A DNA stretch of 64,000 nucleotides from Obelidium mucronatum (GCA_025765595.1 JAIVFH010000035.1:248001-312000); one strand, 5' to 3'. Numbered from the stretch's first letter, positions 23,822-36,480 are shown. Numbers and translations are program-made. The notes: generated from the sequence alone by a model not told the origin.

Positions 23822-25234
23822 TTAATATGATATTGTCGTGAACGCAGCAGCAGTAGTATTAGAAATAACAGTGATAGTTTGTGTTGCTGTTGTTGTTGTT
23901 GTTCTTGTTGTTGTTGTTGTTGGCGGCGGAAGAATTGCATAGCACTACCAAGCACAATGAGGTTACTTATGGAAACGAAATAATAAAAAACGTACTCCTT
24001 GCAGATTATTTGACCACAGTTTCTGTACGGAATAAGATTTTCCTTTTGAGTCCTTTATTGGGGTTTGAATGGCAGAGCCTTTGATGATTTTGATAAGTTA
24101 TTTTTTCATAGACACGCAGTTTCAAATACTTACAGACATCCCCGATTTCTCCTCTTGTACTATCGTACCACGCTAATGGTTCTCCGTAAATTGTTGCTGC
24201 ACCAACAGCGGGATTTGTGATAGCCTCTGCAAGCTCGTGGCTTGCCACACTAAACAAATTCTGCTTTGGATCCGGATCCCCTCCACATCTGCCATAACAC
24301 CAGTCTGTTTGATCAGGAATTACAGCGTAGTAGAGATACTTTGTCTTTGCGACGCTTATCCCTGATATGTCAATTGTACCTGGTTTCAAATCAGAAACGT
24401 ATTTGTCTATTGGATGAACCTACTGTGATAGCCACAAAAGTGGAAGCAACTTTTTCCACCTCCTTGACTAATAGTATATCCACGGGCAAAATGTATTGGG
24501 TAATACGAATTGGCAGTTGGCTTAATAACTCCAGCAATTGTGAGATTTTTCAAGTATGATTTCAGATCGCTATCATCAATTATTGTGGATACAGGTAGAA
24601 CATTTTTTTCGACGTAAACTGTTCCAAAAGTACCTTTACCAATTTTCACTGTGCTAGTGTTGTATGGGGCCACTGAAAATAGGGATTAATACCCATGCAC
24701 GACCAAAGAAAGCACAAACTTGTTTCCATATACGCCGAACTTGTTATAAAGGTATAAAACGATTTTAAGTCGGCTTGGAAATAAGTTGCAGAACCATAGT
24801 AGATTGGATTCCTTCAGAAACCATCTTTTAGTTGTGCACATCTTTCATCACACAACTCACACTACAACATTTGAAATCAATGGTCCTCCATAGTAGATGA
24901 GATTGTTTGTTGGCGTGTATGATGTCATTCCATCAGTTGAAACTGCTAATCCTCCAATTGTTTGTCCGTCTAAAGGCAAAGGAGCCTTGCCCAGCAAAAT
25001 CATTCCCATGCTGTGAAGAGCGTTGGCCATATTAAGAGAATCTTTGATTTGATTTGATGTCAATGACATAGTCGGAGCTGCCGCCGAGCTTGTCGTTGAT
25101 TTCGGAACACTGGAGTCTACGGCAGCAATGGAAACGGACCCAAACACTAATAGGGCACAAAAGACGCGTGCAAAATACGTGCAAAGCACCGATAAAATAC
25201 CGCGAGTGGGTGTGGACTCTAGTTTTCCGAACAT
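23822..25234 (-). CDS. Secreted protein with HELAEAITNP motif and Thr-rich tail
   Basis: A predicted secreted protein assembled from about six exons. A hydrophobic signal (VFCALLVFGSVSIAA) is followed by LIYYGGPLISNVVV. A separate small exon around 24723-24831 supplies NPIYYGSATYFQADLKSFY, joined in phase to APYNTSTVKIGKGTFG. Then come YPIHFARGYTI, GGGKSCFHFCGYHS, YYAVIPDQTDWCYGRCGG, VASHELAEAITNPAVG, LAWYDSTRGEIGDVC, SYSVQKLWSNN and a final exon beginning CYAILPPP that runs into a Thr-rich tail. The HELAE...WYDS..GEIGD arrangement resembles secreted fungal and bacterial proteins with a metalloprotease-like HExxE site; the second His of HExxH is absent, so activity is uncertain. The GGPLISN start also recalls EXORDIUM/Phi-1 proteins. 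An upstream in-frame ATG at 25282 is possible. Poly-Thr is encoded by a (GTT)n tract on the plus strand. Confidence 0.7.
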
Positions 25235-25470
25235 TTTGTGGGCGATCAACAAAGTCAAAAACGACAATCTCGTTGCATCCATCCAACCACAAACTATTCA
25301 AAAGGCATTCATTCTTTAAAAGAAGCTGTATTCAATCAATTTTCCCAGAACCTCTGTTTCGTTGTCAAACAAGTTCCCATGTGCTCGGGGGGCCATGTGT
25401 TCTTTTCTTCGATTTCTTGGAGAAGCAATCGAACGAACAATGGAAAACTTCCAAAAAACAACATCCCAGA

Positions 25471-27873
25471 ATGACCACCCCTCCCAAAGACAAAAAGGAA
25501 TCTAAGCATAAGACCGCCTTCGTCGACCCGTTGACTGAGCGTTTGCCAGGAATCCCTGACTTCTTCTACAACCTTGCCGCCGCCAAGCCAACTGGCCATG
25601 AGTCTCTACACGCCGAACGAGCGCGTGCAACTTTCGACTCTGCTGCTATGACGCGTGTGCTCTTTGGGGCTAATCTGATTAGTGTGTTTGAGGACACCTT
25701 GGCTGTCCTGCAGTCAGATAAGGACAATGTCTTTGACAAAGAAAACAGATACTATATGGGCCGTTCTGAGCGCTTTAAAGACCGCTTGAAGATGGACTCA
25801 CGCTTTGCACAGATTGCTCGGTACTGAGAGAATTTATAACGGTTATGTAATTCTAACAAACAACAACAATCAGTGAAAACAAATGGAATGACACTCAAAG
25901 AACTGTCGCCAACTTGTTGATTGATGAGCCTGGAACTGTAAGATACTCTATGTTTTACTATGCACAAACTTGACTAATCTGTACATCAGTTTTCTCTCCA
26001 CACGGGTATGTTTATGCCGTGCCTAAACAGCCAGGGAACAGATGAGCAGAGAAAGTATTGGCTTGGTTTAGCTCATAATTACAGAATTATTGGATGTTAC
26101 GCTCAAACTGAATTGGGGGTAAACTCATTGATTTTGCCGTCACTGGCAGAATTATTACTGCTAACTCAATATAAACAGCATGGTTCCAATGTCCAAGGAT
26201 TAGAAACTACGGCCACCTATATTCCGGAGACTGAACAGTTTGAAATCCATTCTCCGTCCCTTACGGCGTCCAAGTGGTGGGTTGGAGGATTGGGAAAGAC
26301 CGCGACTGTAAGTTGGAGAAATGATTGAGTGAAAATACCCGCTAATCTGGGACGCATTTAGCATGCTATCGTGATGGCTAGACTTATTACAAAGGGTAAA
26401 GACTTCGGTCCTCATCCTTTCATTGTCCCAGTTCGTTCTCTTGAAAACCACAAGCCATTCCCGGGAATTATGGTTGGCGACGTTGGCCCAAAGATGGGTT
26501 TCAATTGCGTTGACAATGGATTCATGCTTTTCAACAAGTACCGCATTCCTCGGGATCACATGCTGATGAGGTACTCCAAAGTGGATAAAGAAGGAAACTA
26601 TCACGCCCCACCAGTCCAAAGAATATCATACGGCACCATGATTTTTGTGCGGGCATATTTGGTGGCCAGTTCAGCGTTAGCACTGGCTCGTGGTGCAACG
26701 GTGGCTATCCGATACTCAGCCATTCGTCGCCAGTTTTCTGATCCAGCCGCAAGTAAAGATGATGCCGTATTTCAAAATTTCTCTCCTGCCCCTGGCTCCA
26801 AAGCAAAATGCGAAACTGCGGTTATTGACTACAGCTTACAGCAGTACAGATTGTTTCCTATTGTGGCACAATCATATGCTCTTCACTTTACTGGATTCTG
26901 GATGCTTCGCATTTACGCGAAGATGATGAAGAGTATGAATGAAGGAAACTTGGATCTTCTTCCAGAAGTCCATGCTGCTAGTTCAGGTCTGAAAAGTTTA
27001 ACAACAACTATTGCTGCGGCTGGAATTGAAGAAGCAAGACGGTCCTGTGGTGGTCATGGATACTCCCTTTTCTCAGGATTACCAGACTTTCTGAACACGT
27101 TTCTTCCATTGGTTACCTTGGAAGGAGATAATCACCTCCTTACCCAGCAAACTGCCAGATATCTTTTGAAGCAAGTTCGCAAGTATGCACAAGACCCTAC
27201 TAAGATCCCCTCCAATGACTCTTCCACTACAAAGTACCTTGGAGCGCCACTCCTTCCTAGCTGGACTACTGCCAAAAACGAAGTCGACTTGAATGACCCC
27301 GTTGTGCTTCTTGACGCGTTTGGCCACCGCTCTAAGCGCCTCGTAGTTGAGCTGGCAACCAAAATGTCCAAAGGACAGTCATGGAACGACTCTTTGATTG
27401 AAATGTACGCCATCTCGAAGGCTCATTGCCAGTACATTCTCTTGAAGAACTTTGTTCACGCTGCTCATCATGATAAACGAGCACAAAAAGCTGGAGTCAC
27501 GGAGCCATTGGCAACATTGTGTACTCTATTTGGTCTCTCTACCATGGAGCAAGAATTATCTGAGTTTGTGGAGGATGGTTTTGTGTCGCAAAAGCAAACT
27601 GGATGGTTGAGATCTCAGTTGAAAAAGTCACTTCTGGCGGTTCGACCCAATGCAGTGGCTCTTGTAGACTCTTGGGGAATTCCTGACTATGTACTCAACA
27701 GTGCTCTAGGTAGACATGATGGAAAAGTCTATGAGAGTATGTTTGAGATGGCTTTGAAGGAACCTTTGAATGTAAACGCGCGCCTTCATGGGGATGTTGT
27801 TGAAGGCTATGAAGAGTATCTGAGACCATTGATCCGCCGAGGTTTGGCACCGCCATCGAAATCCAATCTTTAA
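25471..27873 (+). CDS. POX1: Acyl-CoA oxidase, peroxisomal
   Basis: FAD-dependent acyl-CoA oxidase, the first step of peroxisomal beta-oxidation (acyl-CoA to trans-2-enoyl-CoA plus H2O2). It is 727 aa in five exons (25471-25820, 25874-25937, 25990-26118, 26179-26307, 26362-27873), all phases consistent. Family signatures are FSLHTGMFMPCLNSQGTDEQ, then CYAQTELG and HGSNVQGLETTATY split by an intron, then TASKWWVGGLGKTAT and HPFIVPVRS, and the catalytic-domain segment GIEEARRSCGGHGYS. The length is normal for the family. It ends in Ser-Asn-Leu, a plausible PTS1 variant for peroxisomal import. It is divergently arranged with the secreted-protein gene across about 190-235 bp, depending on which start that gene uses. 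Confidence 0.95.
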
Positions 27874-27912
27874 TTGTTTGTTGCTGTTGAAAATAAAATC
27901 TGAGAACCAGAC

Positions 27913-30852
27913 ATGGATACTCGACAGCGTTTATTGATGGTTTCCAACCGCCTCCCCATCACTATAACTCCTACAGCTCCCGCTTCGTCTCAATTACCCC
28001 CTCTGGAGCGGTATCAGTTCAAAGCGTCGTCTGGCGGGCTAGTTAGTGGCATTAACGGCTTAGACCGTAGTGCTTACAAAATGCTGTGGTTTGGATGGCC
28101 TGGCGGTTCACTTCCTGTTCCTGATCGAGCACCAGTTGAGAAATATCTCTTCGACGCGTACTCTGCGGTCCCTGTCCATCTCGAACCTAGGACCGCCGAT
28201 TTGCACTACAACGGCTTTTCGAACGGGTGGGTAATCGAGGGCTCCGTCACTGCATATAAATCGCCCTTACGCTCTTTGGTTTAATGTAGAATCCTGTGGC
28301 CTTTGTTTCATTATCAGCCAGGCGATATTTCTTATGATGAAATTTGTTGGGAAGCGTATCGACAAGCCAACGCTGATTTTGCTGATGCTCTCGCAGACTG
28401 CATTGAAGATGGAGACCTAATTTGGATTCATGATTATCACTTAATGCTGCTCCCTGCACTTCTCAGGGCTCGGTTGGATCCTACACGAAACGTCAAAATC
28501 GGATTCTTCTTGCATATTCCGTTTCCATCCAGTGAAATCTACAGAATATTACCGGTCCGAAGAGAAATATTGATAGGGGTGCTTGCTGCTGATCTGTTGG
28601 GATTTCATACATATGACTACGCCCGGCATTTCCTGAGCAGCTGTGCAAGGATTCTGGGGGTACATACCATGCCGAATATTGTTGAATTCGAGGGAAGATG
28701 TGTTCATGTTGGAACCTTTCCAATCGGCATTGATCCACCAAAGTTTCATGAGGTACCCAAAAATGAACTGACTTTGAGGATAATATTTAAAGCTGAACTA
28801 CGTAGTGCCTTCAAAAGCCGTCAGTAGTAGCTCGAATTAAGTCTCTGAAAGCCACTTTCAATGGGTGCCGTGTTCTTGTTGGGGTGGATCGCCTTGACTA
28901 CATCAAGGGGGTGCCCCAAAAATTACGAGCCTTTGAATTATTTCTTCAACAGCATCCTGAATGGATTGAAAAAGTTGTATTAGTGCAAGTTGCGGTTCCT
29001 AGTAGGCAGGATGTGGAAGAGTACCAACAGCTACGAGATGTCGTAAATGAATTGGTTGGGCGCATCAATGGAAAATTTGGAAGCGTTACTTTCATGCCGA
29101 TACATTTTGTCCACAAGAGTGTGAATTTTGAGGAGTTGAATGCTGTTTATTCAGTGGCGGACGCTTGTATTATATCTAGCACCCGTGATGGCATGAATTT
29201 GGTTTGTGGTTGCTTGAATTTTCTCATGAAAATTGATTTAAGTTATAGGTTTCGTCAGAGTACATTGCTTGTCAACAGGAAAAGCACGGGGTTTTGATTC
29301 TGAGTGAATTTGCAGGCGCGTCCCAATCATTGAATGGATCCATCATTGTCAATCCGTGGAATGTGGAAGAACTTGCAAACTCTTATCATGAGGCGCTGAT
29401 CATGTCCGAAGAGCAAAAGCTGTCAAATTTCAACAAATTAAATCGCTATGTTAATAAGTATACCGCATCGCACTGGGGGTCTGCTTTTGTCGACGAATTG
29501 AAGGTTGGAGAGTTATCTTGAGGTGACACACTTATTAATCACGAGATTCGTTAGCAAGTGAGCCAGTTGCATGATTCATCTCAATTGCCCAGATTAAATC
29601 AGTTTGAAGTTCTAGAAGTCTTCAGAAGCGCGCAAAAGAAGGTTATCTTTTTAGATTATGACGGAACACTTGCTGCGTCAAATCTCCTTCCTGAATTCGC
29701 CCGACCGTCCCCACAGTTGCTTTCGGCTATTCAGCATCTCTCAAATCAGCCAGATGTTTATTTGTACATTCTTTCTGGTCGTTCACGAGAGCATATGACG
29801 TCTTGGTTTGGGGAGACTTCCGTTGGACTCTGTGCAGAACATGGGTGTTTTTACCGACACCCTCTCAAATTCGATTCTTCCGTATTTGAAAACCTTCAAA
29901 GCTACAATCCGCCTCGTAGAAAGCTGGCTATGTCTAATGAAAGCCTTACTGACTCGACGCCTGCTATCAATCACAGTACCGCAGGGAGCACTGTTTCTTC
30001 ACCAGCAGGCGCTCTCTCGGCGGTTAAAGACTACCATCCGAATACTGTATTCAGTCCACTTACAGAATCGGCGGTCGATCCTCTTTCTGACGCAGCTGAT
30101 TATATCCTTCAAAACAACGAACCGGCCACAACAATGACTCTTGAACGACTCAGCTTGCATCAAAGTCCCGAACTTAGTGTTCAGGACACTCGAAGTCGCG
30201 CGAGGGGCGGTGCCCGAGTGAACACCGCAGCCCCCCAGCAGCTGAGAGTAGCGAAACGGGCCGGAGATGGATGGCTAGCCCTTGTGGATTCAATTGATGG
30301 TAGTTGGAGAGATACAATTCGGCCCCTCTTTGAGCACTACATGGAGAGAACGCCTGGTAGCTGGATAGAAGAGAAGGAGGTCAACATAACTTGGCACTAC
30401 ATGAATTCTGATCCAGATTTTGGAAGTTGGCAAGCTGCTGAATTACAAGTAAATCTGGAGAGAATGCTCAGCCACTTGGCTGTTTCTGTTGAGTTTTCTA
30501 CCACATTTCTTTTTTTTGTTCCTTATGTTTGGTTATGCAGATTGTATTGGGGGACAAGACATTGGAGCTTCGCCCTTCTTCTGTTGAAAAACTGACTGTA
30601 ACCAGATCAATCCTTAAAGATTTGTTACTGGAAACACGACAATCAGCAAAAACAATCATGAAATCTGATTTCTATATGTGTGTTGGGGATGGAAAGACTG
30701 ATGAACCCGTGTTTGCCCACATCAATTCATTGTGCTCAAATAGTATCAAGACATTTACTGTGACTGTGGGGAAAAAGAAAACAGAAGCTCAATACTTTTT
30801 AGAAACGTTTAAGGAAGTGGAGGCTTTGATTCATGAATTGTCTACTTTTTAA
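27913..30852 (+). CDS. TPS2: Trehalose-6-phosphate synthase/phosphatase, two-domain (TPS2-like)
   Basis: A fused GT20 synthase and HAD phosphatase of the trehalose pathway. The GT20 half starts LLMVSNRLPITI and has the UDP-glucose loop SGGLVSG, GFSNG spliced in phase to ILWPLFHYQPG, then WIHDYHLMLLP, VGVDRLDYIKGVP (both basic phosphate-binding residues kept) and DGMNL spliced to VSSEYIACQQEKHG. The phosphatase half has HAD motif I FLDYDGTLA, a SGRSR segment and GLCAEHG, and ends with YMCVGDGKTDEPVF, where the usual GDD of motif IV reads GDG. Introns are at about 28224-28286, 28753-28805, 29203-29247 and 29516-29556, plus one at about 30483-30540. Since the synthase residues are retained, a true bifunctional enzyme is possible, although yeast Tps2 is only a phosphatase. 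The first ATG lies 40 bp after the acyl-CoA oxidase stop. Confidence 0.92.
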
Positions 30853-31285
30853 GAACAAAAGTAAATGAGTTAGGCAGAGTTTAAATATTATGTTGGTGTG
30901 GGGATGATGTTTTAGTTTGAGATAAAAGAAAATAACAATACCTTCCACAAGTTTGTCTCCAATAATGCGTTCTTGCAGATACTGTTAATTTCAAAAAGAA
31001 AGACCCAAATTAACTGTCAGGTAGAGTTGTCAAGTTAACAAAAATCACTGAAAAAAAGGAAAAATAGTTAAGAATCACGATTATTTGGCATCACCATGTT
31101 GACCGCTCCAAAGGAGGCATATGGGCCAATAGTTTTGAGCAAGAAACTCAAATAAATTGTGCTCATCAAAAGAGCAAATAAGCAAATAACGCACGCATCA
31201 CCAGGCTTGTAGGGCAGACATCAACGGTCATTGGTTTCAAATACAGCTTTGAGGGACTGTCAACGGTCATTTCCAACTCTTTGAG
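30853..31285. other. Intergenic, left flank of the 5S array
   Basis: An AT-rich stretch with no convincing gene. A short direct duplication, CAACGGTCATT, occurs at 31222 and 31261, close to the array edge. Confidence 0.6.
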
Positions 31286-31326
31286 CAGGATGTGTCTTGG
31301 AGATTTTTGAGTGCAGCCGCGAAAAA

Positions 31327-31444
31327 AACTACAGCACACTGTATTCCCGCGTGGTCTCCCACCGCAGTACTGACAATGCCATCACCAGCTTAACTTCGGA
31401 GATCGGACGGGATCCGGTGCTTTTTGGTGTGTATGGCCGTAGTT
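31327..31444 (-). rRNA. 5S rRNA, copy 1 (array edge, one substitution)
   Basis: 118 nt on the minus strand. It begins AACTACGGCCATA, contains the box C-like GGTGGGAGACC, and ends GTGCTGTAGTT, followed by a T7 terminator. The first and last nine bases are fully complementary (one G-U), forming helix I. This copy has G where the others have A at plus-strand 31398. TATAAAG (31468-31474) lies 30 bp upstream of the 5' end. Confidence 0.95.
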
Positions 31445-31467
31445 GCAGGCTGTGTTTCTGTGTTGCG

Positions 31468-31474
31468 CTTTATA
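31468..31474 (-). promoter_or_regulatory. TATA box of 5S copy 1 (same in copies 1-13)
   Basis: TATAAAG on the minus strand, starting 30 bp upstream of the first 5S nucleotide. The same element sits at the same spacing in each of the first 13 copies, consistent with an upstream TFIIIB/TBP contact in addition to the internal control region. Confidence 0.7.
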
Positions 31475-32045
31475 CGATTGATTGACAGGTGCCAAAAACA
31501 GCAAACTATAAAAAAAAAACACTTCTTTTTTTTTGGAGCCAGAGCAGCCTTTGAAATAAAGCCGGCTGTCAAAAAATAAAATTTGTTGTCTTGACAAACT
31601 GATTACCATAACAGATGTCCGCCTGCCTGTTTCTTTAGTTTTGGCTGCTATGAGGCATCTCAAAAATGGAGAAAAGTCTGGGCAAGGCTTCTTCAAAGTT
31701 TGGAAGAGATGCGAGCCAGGTAGAGTGCGTGAAAACTAGAAAAGGGAATTCAAAACAAAAGGCTCCTGCCCACTTTACGCAAGAAGCCAGTGTGCTAGCG
31801 CGGCGCCGTTGGCATGCCTATGTTGGCAGAAATTCCGCGCACAACACGAAAAGAAAAAAAGAGGTTGCCGATTTGTGGCAGAAACCATGTGTAGAGCAAT
31901 TTTTTTGTTTTTGTTTTTGCTTTGGCGCAGTACTTGCCGCCATTGTTGAAAGCAATAGTGACCACAGACTCCATGGAGCAAGCGCAAAAGAAGGCGTAAT
32001 TATGCAGGATGTGTCTTGGAGATTTTTGAGTGCAGCCGCGAAAAA

Positions 32046-32163
32046 AACTACAGCACACTGTATTCCCGCGTGGTCTCCCACCGCAGTACTGACAATGCCA
32101 TCACCAGCTTAACTTCAGAGATCGGACGGGATCCGGTGCTTTTTGGTGTGTATGGCCGTAGTT
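32046..32163 (-). rRNA. 5S rRNA, copy 2
   Basis: Same 118-nt gene as the array consensus, with helix I, box C, a TATAAAG at -30 and a downstream T tract. Confidence 0.95.
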
Positions 32164-32764
32164 GCAGGCTGTGTTTCTGTGTTGCGCTTTATACGATTGA
32201 TTGACAGGTGCCAAAAACAGCAAACTATAAAAAAAAAACACTTCTTTTTTTTTGGAGCCAGAGCAGCCTTTGAAATAAAGCCGGCTGTCAAAAAATAAAA
32301 TTTGTTGTCTTGACAAACTGATTACCATAACAGATGTCCGCCTGCCTGTTTCTTTAGTTTTGGCTGCTATGAGGCATCTCAAAAATGGAGAAAAGTCTGG
32401 GCAAGGCTTCTTCAAAGTTTGGAAGAGATGCGAGCCAGGTAGAGTGCGTGAAAACTAGAAAAGGGAATTCAAAACAAAAGGCTCCTGCCCACTTTACGCA
32501 AGAAGCCAGTGTGCTAGCGCGGCGCCGTTGGCATGCCTATGTTGGCAGAAATTCCGCGCACAACACGAAAAGAAAAAAAGAGGTTGCCGATTTGTGGCAG
32601 AAACCATGTGTAGAGCAATTTTTTTGTTTTTGTTTTTGCTTTGGCGCAGTACTTGCCGCCATTGTTGAAAGCAATAGTGACCACAGACTCCATGGAGCAA
32701 GCGCAAAAGAAGGCGTAATTATGCAGGATGTGTCTTGGAGATTTTTGAGTGCAGCCGCGAAAAA

Positions 32765-32882
32765 AACTACAGCACACTGTATTCCCGCGTGGTCTCCCAC
32801 CGCAGTACTGACAATGCCATCACCAGCTTAACTTCAGAGATCGGACGGGATCCGGTGCTTTTTGGTGTGTATGGCCGTAGTT
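32765..32882 (-). rRNA. 5S rRNA, copy 3
   Basis: Consensus 118-nt gene with upstream TATA and T-tract terminator. Confidence 0.95.
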
Positions 32883-33483
32883 GCAGGCTGTGTTTCTGTG
32901 TTGCGCTTTATACGATTGATTGACAGGTGCCAAAAACAGCAAACTATAAAAAAAAAACACTTCTTTTTTTTTGGAGCCAGAGCAGCCTTTGAAATAAAGC
33001 CGGCTGTCAAAAAATAAAATTTGTTGTCTTGACAAACTGATTACCATAACAGATGTCCGCCTGCCTGTTTCTTTAGTTTTGGCTGCTATGAGGCATCTCA
33101 AAAATGGAGAAAAGTCTGGGCAAGGCTTCTTCAAAGTTTGGAAGAGATGCGAGCCAGGTAGAGTGCGTGAAAACTAGAAAAGGGAATTCAAAACAAAAGG
33201 CTCCTGCCCACTTTACGCAAGAAGCCAGTGTGCTAGCGCGGCGCCGTTGGCATGCCTATGTTGGCAGAAATTCCGCGCACAACACGAAAAGAAAAAAAGA
33301 GGTTGCCGATTTGTGGCAGAAACCATGTGTAGAGCAATTTTTTTGTTTTTGTTTTTGCTTTGGCGCAGTACTTGCCGCCATTGTTGAAAGCAATAGTGAC
33401 CACAGACTCCATGGAGCAAGCGCAAAAGAAGGCGTAATTATGCAGGATGTGTCTTGGAGATTTTTGAGTGCAGCCGCGAAAAA

Positions 33484-33601
33484 AACTACAGCACACTGTA
33501 TTCCCGCGTGGTCTCCCACCGCAGTACTGACAATGCCATCACCAGCTTAACTTCAGAGATCGGACGGGATCCGGTGCTTTTTGGTGTGTATGGCCGTAGT
33601 T
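33484..33601 (-). rRNA. 5S rRNA, copy 4
   Basis: Consensus 118-nt gene with upstream TATA and T-tract terminator. Confidence 0.95.
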
Positions 33602-34202
33602 GCAGGCTGTGTTTCTGTGTTGCGCTTTATACGATTGATTGACAGGTGCCAAAAACAGCAAACTATAAAAAAAAAACACTTCTTTTTTTTTGGAGCCAGA
33701 GCAGCCTTTGAAATAAAGCCGGCTGTCAAAAAATAAAATTTGTTGTCTTGACAAACTGATTACCATAACAGATGTCCGCCTGCCTGTTTCTTTAGTTTTG
33801 GCTGCTATGAGGCATCTCAAAAATGGAGAAAAGTCTGGGCAAGGCTTCTTCAAAGTTTGGAAGAGATGCGAGCCAGGTAGAGTGCGTGAAAACTAGAAAA
33901 GGGAATTCAAAACAAAAGGCTCCTGCCCACTTTACGCAAGAAGCCAGTGTGCTAGCGCGGCGCCGTTGGCATGCCTATGTTGGCAGAAATTCCGCGCACA
34001 ACACGAAAAGAAAAAAAGAGGTTGCCGATTTGTGGCAGAAACCATGTGTAGAGCAATTTTTTTGTTTTTGTTTTTGCTTTGGCGCAGTACTTGCCGCCAT
34101 TGTTGAAAGCAATAGTGACCACAGACTCCATGGAGCAAGCGCAAAAGAAGGCGTAATTATGCAGGATGTGTCTTGGAGATTTTTGAGTGCAGCCGCGAAA
34201 AA

Positions 34203-34320
34203 AACTACAGCACACTGTATTCCCGCGTGGTCTCCCACCGCAGTACTGACAATGCCATCACCAGCTTAACTTCAGAGATCGGACGGGATCCGGTGCTTTT
34301 TGGTGTGTATGGCCGTAGTT
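34203..34320 (-). rRNA. 5S rRNA, copy 5
   Basis: Consensus 118-nt gene. The spacer that follows on the plus strand carries the 2-nt variant (GGCGGCAGTACTTTGCC) that lengthens this unit to 721 bp. Confidence 0.95.
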
Positions 34321-34923
34321 GCAGGCTGTGTTTCTGTGTTGCGCTTTATACGATTGATTGACAGGTGCCAAAAACAGCAAACTATAAAAAAAAAACACTT
34401 CTTTTTTTTTGGAGCCAGAGCAGCCTTTGAAATAAAGCCGGCTGTCAAAAAATAAAATTTGTTGTCTTGACAAACTGATTACCATAACAGATGTCCGCCT
34501 GCCTGTTTCTTTAGTTTTGGCTGCTATGAGGCATCTCAAAAATGGAGAAAAGTCTGGGCAAGGCTTCTTCAAAGTTTGGAAGAGATGCGAGCCAGGTAGA
34601 GTGCGTGAAAACTAGAAAAGGGAATTCAAAACAAAAGGCTCCTGCCCACTTTACGCAAGAAGCCAGTGTGCTAGCGCGGCGCCGTTGGCATGCCTATGTT
34701 GGCAGAAATTCCGCGCACAACACGAAAAGAAAAAAAGAGGTTGCCGATTTGTGGCAGAAACCATGTGTAGAGCAATTTTTTTGTTTTTGTTTTTGCTTTG
34801 GCGGCAGTACTTTGCCGCCATTGTTGAAAGCAATAGTGACCACAGACTCCATGGAGCAAGCGCAAAAGAAGGCGTAATTATGCAGGATGTGTCTTGGAGA
34901 TTTTTGAGTGCAGCCGCGAAAAA

Positions 34924-35041
34924 AACTACAGCACACTGTATTCCCGCGTGGTCTCCCACCGCAGTACTGACAATGCCATCACCAGCTTAACTTCAGAGAT
35001 CGGACGGGATCCGGTGCTTTTTGGTGTGTATGGCCGTAGTT
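34924..35041 (-). rRNA. 5S rRNA, copy 6
   Basis: Consensus 118-nt gene. The adjoining spacer differs only in the lengths of A and T tracts. Confidence 0.95.
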
Positions 35042-35642
35042 GCAGGCTGTGTTTCTGTGTTGCGCTTTATACGATTGATTGACAGGTGCCAAAAAACAGC
35101 AAACTATAAAAAAAAAACACTTCTTTTTTTTGGAGCCAGAGCAGCCTTTGAAATAAAGCCGGCTGTCAAAAAATAAAATTTGTTGTCTTGACAAACTGAT
35201 TACCATAACAGATGTCCGCCTGCCTGTTTCTTTAGTTTTGGCTGCTATGAGGCATCTCAAAAATGGAGAAAAGTCTGGGCAAGGCTTCTTCAAAGTTTGG
35301 AAGAGATGCGAGCCAGGTAGAGTGCGTGAAAACTAGAAAAGGGAATTCAAAACAAAAGGCTCCTGCCCACTTTACGCAAGAAGCCAGTGTGCTAGCGCGG
35401 CGCCGTTGGCATGCCTATGTTGGCAGAAATTCCGCGCACAACACGAAAAGAAAAAAAGAGGTTGCCGATTTGTGGCAGAAACCATGTGTAGAGCAATTTT
35501 TTTGTTTTTGTTTTTGCTTTGGCGCAGTACTTGCCGCCATTGTTGAAAGCAATAGTGACCACAGACTCCATGGAGCAAGCGCAAAAGAAGGCGTAATTAT
35601 GCAGGATGTGTCTTGGAGATTTTTGAGTGCAGCCGCGAAAAA

Positions 35643-35760
35643 AACTACAGCACACTGTATTCCCGCGTGGTCTCCCACCGCAGTACTGACAATGCCATCA
35701 CCAGCTTAACTTCAGAGATCGGACGGGATCCGGTGCTTTTTGGTGTGTATGGCCGTAGTT
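35643..35760 (-). rRNA. 5S rRNA, copy 7
   Basis: Consensus 118-nt gene with upstream TATA and T-tract terminator. Confidence 0.95.
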
Positions 35761-36362
35761 GCAGGCTGTGTTTCTGTGTTGCGCTTTATACGATTGATTG
35801 ACAGGTGCCAAAAACAGCAAACTATAAAAAAAAAACACTTCTTTTTTTTTGGAGCCAGAGCAGCCTTTGAAATAAAGCCGGCTGTCAAAAAATAAAATTT
35901 GTTGTCTTGACAAACTGATTACCATAACAGATGTCCGCCTGCCTGTTTCTTTAGTTTTGGCTGCTATGAGGCATCTCAAAAATGGAGAAAAGTCTGGGCA
36001 AGGCTTCTTCAAAGTTTGGAAGAGATGCGAGCCAGGTAGAGTGCGTGAAAACTAGAAAAGGGAATTCAAAACAAAAGGCTCCTGCCCACTTTACGCAAGA
36101 AGCCAGTGTGCTAGCGCGGCGCCGTTGGCATGCCTATGTTGGCAGAAATTCCGCGCACAACACGAAAAGAAAAAAAAGAGGTTGCCGATTTGTGGCAGAA
36201 ACCATGTGTAGAGCAATTTTTTTGTTTTTGTTTTTGCTTTGGCGCAGTACTTGCCGCCATTGTTGAAAGCAATAGTGACCACAGACTCCATGGAGCAAGC
36301 GCAAAAGAAGGCGTAATTATGCAGGATGTGTCTTGGAGATTTTTGAGTGCAGCCGCGAAAAA

Positions 36363-36480
36363 AACTACAGCACACTGTATTCCCGCGTGGTCTCCCACCG
36401 CAGTACTGACAATGCCATCACCAGCTTAACTTCAGAGATCGGACGGGATCCGGTGCTTTTTGGTGTGTATGGCCGTAGTT
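36363..36480 (-). rRNA. 5S rRNA, copy 8
   Basis: Consensus 118-nt gene with upstream TATA and T-tract terminator. Confidence 0.95.
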
